DNA of 64,000 nucleotides from Hippophae tibetana (taxonomy: Eukaryota > Streptophyta > Magnoliopsida > Rosales > Elaeagnaceae). Position 1 is the stretch's first letter. Each line of letters begins with the position of its first letter. Location: positions 186,001 through 250,000 of the forward strand of contig JAZDXN010000022.1 in the NCBI GenBank assembly GCA_037013495.1, written 5' to 3'. The position numbers were made by a program, and so were the translations under genes. The notes under the pieces were generated by a model that searched no databases, was not told the origin of the DNA, and was given only the letters and a program-made list of their open reading frames with translations. This document shows, piece by piece, positions 55,875-64,000 of the stretch.

Positions 55875-58800
55875 CTACAATCTCCTTCTATTTAAATTTT
55901 GATTTTTTAATTTCATCTAATATTAAGATACTTGTGGTATGTATGATATTTCACCCTCAATTGGTAAATAATTATTTCATTTAATCTAATATATATATTT
56001 ATAGCTTTTACTTATGTTTCAATTATTTTAATTATTTCATACATGAAAAACTTTAGGTTTTATTTATTTGTTTTTAAAATTGTTAACAATATTTAGTACA
56101 AACTAGTACGCGTTAATTAATTTATAAGAGATTATTATATTATATTTCATTTTTATAAAACAAAATTAGACATTTGGTTAGTTAAATTATATTAAATTAA
56201 TTAATTTTGTCTCAAATTAGTTGGTAAAAATAATGATTTTGAAAGAAGATAACTTATGAAATTTTGTAATTCTAATTTATGTTTGGAAAATTATTTGATG
56301 TTGTCATAATTATAAACTAATACGTGAAATATTTTTTCGATAATAAAAACTAAATATGCATAAATAATCATACAGTGTTGCTTGATATAGGTTTAAAAAT
56401 TATTTTCATAATTTAAATAATTTAATTGCATATTTCACCATCATCTAATATTAAGATTTGTGAATGATATTTAACCGTTAATTAGTAAATAATTATTTTA
56501 TTTAATCTAATATATATATTTATAGTTTTTACTTGTGTCATTTTGTTAAATTATTTCTTATAAAGGAAATGTTTTATGTGTTTAGCATTTTTAATAACAT
56601 TTAGTATAAACTAGTACGTATTAGTTTATTTATTTGAGATTATTATATCATATTTCATTTTTATCAAACAAAATAAGACATTTTGTTAGTTAAATTACAC
56701 TAAACTAATTTATTTTGACCCGAATTAGTTGGGAAAACTAATGATTTTGTGTTATATTAACTTATATATATATATAAGTATTTTGTAGTGAGATAATTTA
56801 TGAAATTTTATAATCCTTATTTATATTTGTAGAATTATTAGACTTAATACTAATTACAAAGTCAATAAATGTAATAAATAGGTTTAAAATTTGTTTCGCA
56901 TAATTTAATTTTATATATTGTACCATCATATCTACAATCTCCTTATATTTAAATTGTGATTTTTTAATTTCATCTAATATTAAGATACTTGTGGTATGTA
57001 TGATATTTCACCCTCAATTGGTAAATAATTATTTCATTTAATCTAATATATATATTTATAGCTTTTACTTATGTTTCAATTATTTTAATTATTTCATACA
57101 TGAAAAACTTTAGGTTTTATTTATTTGTTTTTAAAATTGTTAACAATATTTAGTACAAACTAGTACGCGTTAATTAATTTATAAGAGATTATTATATTAT
57201 ATTACATTTTTATAAAACAAAATTAGAAATTTGGTTAGTTAAATTATATTAAATTAATTAATTTCGTCTCAAATTAGTTGGTAAAAATAATGATTTTGAA
57301 AGAAGATAACTTATGAAATTTTGTAATTCTAATTTATGTTTGGAAAATTATTAGATGTTGTGCTAATTATAAACTAATACGTGAAATGTTTTTTCGATAA
57401 TAAAAGCTAAATATGCATAAATAATCATACAGTGTTGCTTGATATAGGTTTAAATATTATTTTCATAATTTAAATAATTTAATTGCATATTTCACCATCA
57501 TCTAATATTAAGATTTGTGAATGATATTTAACCGTTAATTAGTAAATAATTATTTTATTTAATCTTATATATATATTTATAGTTTTTACTTGTGTCATTT
57601 TATTAAATTATTTCTTATAAAGGAAATGTTTTATGTGTTTAGCATTTTTAATAACATTTAGTATAAACTAGTACGTATTAGTTTATTTATTTGAGATTAT
57701 TATATCATATTTCATTTTTATCAAACAAAATAAGACATTTTGTTAGTTAAATTACACTAAACTAATTTATTTTGACCCGAATTAGTTGGGAAAACTAATG
57801 ATTTTGTGTTATATTAACTTATATATATATATAAGTATTTTGTAGTGAGATAATTTATGAAATTTTATAATCCTTATTTATATTTGTAGAATTATTAGAC
57901 TTAATACTAATTACAAAGTCAATAAATGTAATAAATAGGTTTAAAATTTGTTTTGCATAATTTAATTTTATATATTGTACCATCATATCTACAATCTCCT
58001 TCTATTTAAATTTTGATTTTTTAATTTCATCTAATATTAAGATACTTGTGGTATGTATGATATTTCACCCTCAATTGGTAAATAATTATTTCATTTAATC
58101 TAATATATATATTTATAGCTTTTACTTATGTTTCAATTATTTTAATTATTTCATACATGAAAAACTTTAGGTTTTATTTATTTGTTTTTAAAATTGTTAA
58201 CAATATTTAGTACAAACTAGTACGCGTTAATTAATTTATAAGAGATTATTATATTATATTTCATTTTTATAAAACAAAATTAGACATTTGGTTAGTTAAA
58301 TTATATTAAATTAATTAATTTTGTCTCAAATTAGTTGGTAAAAATAATGATTTTGAAAGAAGATAACTTATGAAATTTTGTAATTCTAATTTATGTTTGG
58401 AAAATTATTAGATGTTGTCATAATTATAAACTAATACGTGAAATATTTTTTCGATAATAAAAACTAAATATGCATAAATAATCATACAGTGTTGCTTGAT
58501 ATAGGTTTAAAAATTATTTTCATAATTTAAATAATTTAATTGCATATTTCACCATCATCTAATATTAAGATTTGTGAATGATATTTAACCGTTAATTAGT
58601 AAATAATTATTTTATTTAATCTAATATATATATTTATAGTTTTTACTTGTGTCATTTTGTTAAATTATTTCTTATAAAGGAAATGTTTTATGTGTTTAGC
58701 ATTTTTAATAACATTTAGTATAAACTAGTACGTATTAGTTTATTTATTTGAGATTATTATATCATATTTCATTTTTATCAAACAAAATAAGACATTTTGT

Positions 58801-61800
58801 TAGTTAAATTACACTAAACTAATTTATTTTGACCCGAATTAGTTGGGAAAACTAATGATTTTGTGTTATATTAACTTATATATATATATAAGTATTTTGT
58901 AGTGAGATAATTTATGAAATTTTATAATCCTTATTTATATTTGTAGAATTATTAGACTTAATACTAATTACAAAGTCAATAAATGTAATAAATAGGTTTA
59001 AAATTTGTTTCGCATAATTTAATTTTATATATTGTACCATCATATCTACAATCTCCTTATATTTAAATTGTGATTTTTTAATTTCATCTAATATTAAGAT
59101 ACTTGTGGTATGTATGATATTTCACCCTCAATTGGTAAATAATTATTTCATTTAATCTAATATATATATTTATAGCTTTTACTTATGTTTCAATTATTTT
59201 AATTATTTCATACATGAAAAACTTTAGGTTTTATTTATTTGTTTTTAAAATTGTTAACAATATTTAGTACAAACTAGTACGCGTTAATTAATTTATAAGA
59301 GATTATTATATTATATTACATTTTTATAAAACAAAATTAGAAATTTGGTTAGTTAAATTATATTAAATTAATTAATTTCGTCTCAAATTAGTTGGTAAAA
59401 ATAATGATTTTGAAAGAAGATAACTTATGAAATTTTGTAATTCTAATTTATGTTTGGAAAATTATTAGATGTTGTGCTAATTATAAACTAATACGTGAAA
59501 TGTTTTTTCGATAATAAAAGCTAAATATGCATAAATAATCATACAGTGTTGCTTGATATAGGTTTAAATATTATTTTCATAATTTAAATAATTTAATTGC
59601 ATATTTCACCATCATCTAATATTAAGATTTGTGAATGATATTTAACCGTTAATTAGTAAATAATTATTTTATTTAATCTTATATATATATTTATAGTTTT
59701 TACTTGTGTCATTTTATTAAATTATTTCTTATAAAGGAAATGTTTTATGTGTTTAGCATTTTTAATAACATTTAGTATAAACTAGTACGTATTAGTTTAT
59801 TTATTTGAGATTATTATATCATATTTCATTTTTATCAAACAAAATAAGACATTTTGTTAGTTAAATTACACTAAACTAATTTATTTTGACCCGAATTAGT
59901 TGGGAAAACTAATGATTTTGTGTTATATTAACTTATATATATATATAAGTATTTTGTAGTGAGATAATTTATGAAATTTTATAATCCTTATTTATATTTG
60001 TAGAATTATTAGACTTAATACTAATTACAAAGTCAATAAATGTAATAAATAGGTTTAAAATTTGTTTTGCATAATTTAATTTTATATATTGTACCATCAT
60101 ATCTACAATCTCCTTCTATTTAAATTTTGATTTTTTAATTTCATCTAATATTAAGATACTTGTGGTATGTATGATATTTCACCCTCAATTGGTAAATAAT
60201 TATTTCATTTAATCTAATATATATATTTATAGCTTTTACTTATGTTTCAATTATTTTAATTATTTCATACATGAAAAACTTTAGGTTTTATTTATTTGTT
60301 TTTAAAATTGTTAACAATATTTAGTACAAACTAGTACGCGTTAATTAATTTATAAGAGATTATTATATTATATTTCATTTTTATAAAACAAAATTAGACA
60401 TTTGGTTAGTTAAATTATATTAAATTAATTAATTTTGTCTCAAATTAGTTGGTAAAAATAATGATTTTGAAAGAAGATAACTTATGAAATTTTGTAATTC
60501 TAATTTATGTTTGGAAAATTATTAGATGTTGTCATAATTATAAACTAATACGTGAAATATTTTTTCGATAATAAAAACTAAATATGCATAAATAATCATA
60601 CAGTGTTGCTTGATATAGGTTTAAAAATTATTTTCATAATTTAAATAATTTAATTGCATATTTCACCATCATCTAATATTAAGATTTGTGAATGATATTT
60701 AACCGTTAATTAGTAAATAATTATTTTATTTAATCTAATATATATATTTATAGTTTTTACTTGTGTCATTTTGTTAAATTATTTCTTATAAAGGAAATGT
60801 TTTATGTGTTTAGCATTTTTAATAACATTTAGTATAAACTAGTACGTATTAGTTTATTTATTTGAGATTATTATATCATATTTCATTTTTATCAAACAAA
60901 ATAAGACATTTTGTTAGTTAAATTACACTAAACTAATTTATTTTGACCCGAATTAGTTGGGAAAACTAATGATTTTGTGTTATATTAACTTATATATATA
61001 TATAAGTATTTTGTAGTGAGATAATTTATGAAATTTTATAATCCTTATTTATATTTGTAGAATTATTAGACTTAATACTAATTACAAAGTCAATAAATGT
61101 AATAAATAGGTTTAAAATTTGTTTCGCATAATTTAATTTTATATATTGTACCATCATATCTACAATCTCCTTATATTTAAATTGTGATTTTTTAATTTCA
61201 TCTAATATTAAGATACTTGTGGTATGTATGATATTTCACCCTCAATTGGTAAATAATTATTTCATTTAATCTAATATATATATTTATAGCTTTTACTTAT
61301 GTTTCAATTATTTTAATTATTTCATACATGAAAAACTTTAGGTTTTATTTATTTGTTTTTAAAATTGTTAACAATATTTAGTACAAACTAGTACGCGTTA
61401 ATTAATTTATAAGAGATTATTATATTATATTACATTTTTATAAAACAAAATTAGAAATTTGGTTAGTTAAATTATATTAAATTAATTAATTTCGTCTCAA
61501 ATTAGTTGGTAAAAATAATGATTTTGAAAGAAGATAACTTATGAAATTTTGTAATTCTAATTTATGTTTGGAAAATTATTAGATGTTGTGCTAATTATAA
61601 ACTAATACGTGAAATGTTTTTTCGATAATAAAAGCTAAATATGCATAAATAATCATACAGTGTTGCTTGATATAGGTTTAAATATTATTTTCATAATTTA
61701 AATAATTTAATTGCATATTTCACCATCATCTAATATTAAGATTTGTGAATGATATTTAACCGTTAATTAGTAAATAATTATTTTATTTAATCTTATATAT

Positions 61801-62211
61801 ATATTTATAGTTTTTACTTGTGTCATTTTATTAAATTATTTCTTATAAAGGAAATGTTTTATGTGTTTAGCATTTTTAATAACATTTAGTATAAACTAGT
61901 ACGTATTAGTTTATTTATTTGAGATTATTATATCATATTTCATTTTTATCAAACAAAATAAGACATTTTGATAGTTAAATTACACTAAACTAATTTATTT
62001 TGTCCCGAATTAGTTGGGAAAAATAATGATTTTGTGTTATATTAACTTTTATATATATAAGTATTTTGTAGTGAGATAATTTATGAAATTTTATAATCCT
62101 TATTTATATTTTAGAATTATTAGACTTAATACTAATTATAAAGTCAATAAATCTAATAAATAGGTTTAAATTTTGTTTTGCATAATTTAATTGTATATTG
62201 TACCATCATGT
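55875..62211. repeat. Three copies of a 2,114-bp higher-order repeat (newest type)
   Basis: Pairs 55875-57988, 57989-60102 and 60103-62211 share private marks: 'gtttcgcataat' near 56895, 59009 and 61123, and 'attacatttttataaaac' near 57201, 59315 and 61429. I see only one clear difference in the first pair ('ttatttgatg' at 56293). In this block every joint reads 'catcatatctac', whereas to the left P and Q joints alternate between 'catat' and 'catgt'. The third pair reverts in its last B half ('tgtcccgaatt', 'aacttttatatat') to the type at 46382 and so is 5 bp shorter. Confidence 0.92.
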
Positions 62212-63263
62212 CTACAATCTCCTTCTATTTAAATTTTGATTTTTTAATTTCATCTAATATTAAAATACTTGTGGTATGTATGATATTTCACCCTCAATTG
62301 GTAAATAATTATTTATTTAATCTAATATATATATTTATAGCTTTTACTTATGTTTGAATTATTTTAATTATTTCATACATGAAAAACTTTAGGTTTTATT
62401 TATTTGTTTTTAACATTTTTAATAATATTTAGTACCAACTAGTACGCGTTAATTAATTTATAAGAGTTATTATGTGATATTTCATTTTTATAAAACAAAA
62501 TGGACATTTGGTTAGTTAAATTATATTAAATTAATTTATTTTGTCTAAAATTAGTTGGTAAAAATAATGATTTTAAAAGAAGATAACTTATGAAATTTTG
62601 TAATTCTAATTTATGTTTGGAAAATTATTAGATGTTGTGCTAATTATAAACTAATATGTGAAATATGTTTTCGATAATAAAAGCTAAATATGCATAAATA
62701 ATCATACAGTGTTGCTTGATATAGGTTTAAAAATTATTTTCATAATTTAAATAATTTAATTGCATATTTCACCATCATCTAATATTAAGATTTGTGAATG
62801 ATATTTAACCGTTAATTAGTATTTAATTATTTTATTTAATCTAATATATATATTTATAGTTTTTACTTGTGTCATTTTATTAAATTATTTCTTATAAAGG
62901 AAATGTTTTATGTTTTTAGGATTTTTAATAACATTTAGTATAAACTAGTACGTATTAGTTTATTTATTTGAGATTATTATATTATATTTCATTTTTATCA
63001 AACAAAATAAGACATTTTGTTAGTTAAATTACACTAAACTAATTTATTTTGTTCCGAATTAGTTGGGAAAAATAATGATTTTGTGTTATATTAACTTATA
63101 TATATATATAAGTATTTTGTAGTGAGATAATTTATGAAATTTTATAATCCTTATTTATATTTTTAGAATTATTAGACTTAATACTAATTATAAAGTCAAT
63201 AAATCTAATAAATAGGTTTAAGTTTTGTTTTGCATAATTTAATTGTATATTGTACCATCATGT
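62212..63263. repeat. Diverged unit after the homogeneous array
   Basis: Two Q-start units follow each other here, breaking the PQ rhythm. This one has private changes: 'attaaaatactt', 'attatttatttaatc' with a lost C-A, 'agtaccaactag', 'aatggacatt', 'tgtctaaaatt' and 'ttttaggattt'. Its B half carries 'gtatttaattatt' and 'atgtttttag', otherwise seen together at 26353-27417. Confidence 0.87.
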
Positions 63264-64000
63264 CTACAATCTCCTTCTATTTAAATTTTGATTTTTTAAT
63301 TTCACCTAATATTAAGATACTTGTGGTATGTATGATATTTCACCCTCAATTGGTAAATAATTATTTCATTTAATCTAATATATATATTTATAGCTTTTAC
63401 TTATGTTTGAATATTTTTTAATTATTTCATACAGGAAAAACTTTAGGTTTTATTTATTTGTTTTTAACATTTTTAATAATATTTAGTACAAACTAGTACG
63501 CGTTAATTAATTTATAAGAGTTATTATGTGATATTTCATTTTTATAAAACAAAATTGACATTTGGTTAGTTAAATTATATTAAATTAATTAATTTTGTCT
63601 CAAATTAGTTGGTGAAAATAATGATTTTAAAAGAAGATAACTTATGAAATTTTGTAATTCTAATTTATGTTTGGAAAATTATTAGATGTTGTCATAATTA
63701 TAAACTAATACGTGAAATATTTTTTCGATAATAAAAGGTAAATATGTATAAATAATCATACAGTGTTGCTTGATATAGGTTTAAAAATTATTTTCATAAT
63801 TTATATAATTTAATTGCATATTTCACCATCATCTAATATTAAGATTTGTGAATGATATTTAACCGTTAATTAGTAAATAATTATTTTATATAATCTAATA
63901 TATATATTTATAGTTTTTACTTGTGTCATTTTATTAAATTATTTCGTATAAAGGAAATTTTTATGTGTTTAGCAGTTTTAATAACATTTAGTATAAACTA
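63264..64000. repeat. Right-edge partial unit
   Basis: The first 737 bases of a unit, ending inside B at 'gtataaacta'. It has further private changes ('tttcacctaat', 'ttggtgaaaat', 'aaaaggtaaatatgtataa', 'ttatataattt'). The array clearly continues beyond the window. Confidence 0.9.

Larger units (their letters stand above)
1..64000. repeat. Satellite DNA array, ~1.05-kb A-B dimer unit, 59 units
   Basis: The whole window is head-to-tail copies of one AT-rich unit, all in the same orientation. Unit starts (CTAC of the boundary) are at 1051, 2102, 3163, 4231, 5291, 6345, 7398, 8464, 10195, 11925, 12981, 14710, 15762, 16818, 17880, 18945, 19998, 21062, 22133, 23186, 24239, 25293, 26353, 27418, 28473, 29524, 30577, 31628, 32681, 33732, 34785, 35838, 36889, 37946, 39001, 40054, 41105, 42162, 43215, 44272, 45325, 46382, 47434, 48491, 49542, 50599, 51652, 52709, 53761, 54818, 55875, 56932, 57989, 59046, 60103, 61160, 62212 and 63264. 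Normal unit length is 1,051-1,071 bp. No gap of unrelated sequence, transposon or gene interrupts it. Reading frames are closed by dense stop codons. The role is unknown. Long homogeneous arrays of this kind usually form centromeric, pericentromeric or subtelomeric heterochromatin, but that is inference here. Confidence 0.98.

Noticed and set aside
1-64000. CRISPR array, because of regular direct repeats
   Set aside because: The repeats are about 525-1,057 bp and directly abutting, with no short repeat-spacer pattern and no cas genes.
1-64000. Mitochondrial, plastid or apicoplast origin, because of high A+T
   Set aside because: No rRNA, tRNA or protein gene is visible in 64 kb, and the nested tandem structure is that of nuclear satellite DNA.

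Overview
The window is one uninterrupted tandem satellite-DNA array from end to end. I see no gene, RNA gene, transposon or unique sequence in the 64 kb. By sampling, the DNA is a little over 80% A+T. It suggests a nuclear heterochromatic array (centromeric, pericentromeric or subtelomeric) of a multicellular eukaryote with an AT-rich satellite. Plant and arthropod are both possible, and nothing here decides between them. It does not look bacterial, organellar or viral.

The repeat is built in layers. The ancestral monomer is about 525 bp. Two diverged versions, A and B (526 and 525 bp in a typical unit), alternate head to tail and form a unit of about 1,051-1,071 bp. I count 59 such units in the same orientation, including a partial one at each end; three are expanded to about 1,730 bp. 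In the right two thirds, units of two types (P and Q) alternate, giving a higher-order repeat (HOR) of about 2.1 kb. Longer blocks are duplicated again at offsets of 4,216, 6,327, 8,437 and about 8,475 bp.

Layout: 1-8463 is a heterogeneous set of A-B units, several with a CGGTATAGG-containing boundary. 8464-14709 is a zone with three 1.73-kb expanded units made by out-of-register recombination at a 10-bp match. 14710-28472 is mixed, diverged units, including two unit pairs repeated 8.47 kb apart. 28473-34784 holds three near-identical 2.1-kb HORs. 34785-43214 is a PPQP block present twice. 41105-54817 is a regular QP array with one outlier unit at 48491-49541. 54818-62211 contains three 2,114/2,109-bp HORs of the newest-looking type. 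From 62212 on, the units are diverged again.

Nothing encodes a protein-based system. The interest lies in array structure and evolution: the dimeric origin, visible crossover points, a gradient from diverse to homogeneous units, a 22-bp near-palindrome beside the block best conserved between A and B, and CpG-to-TpG/CpA changes that suggest cytosine methylation. All repeat positions were found by reading by eye, so boundaries may be off by a few bases. Unit starts are phased on the CTAC of 'ctacaatct' or 'ctacggtata'.
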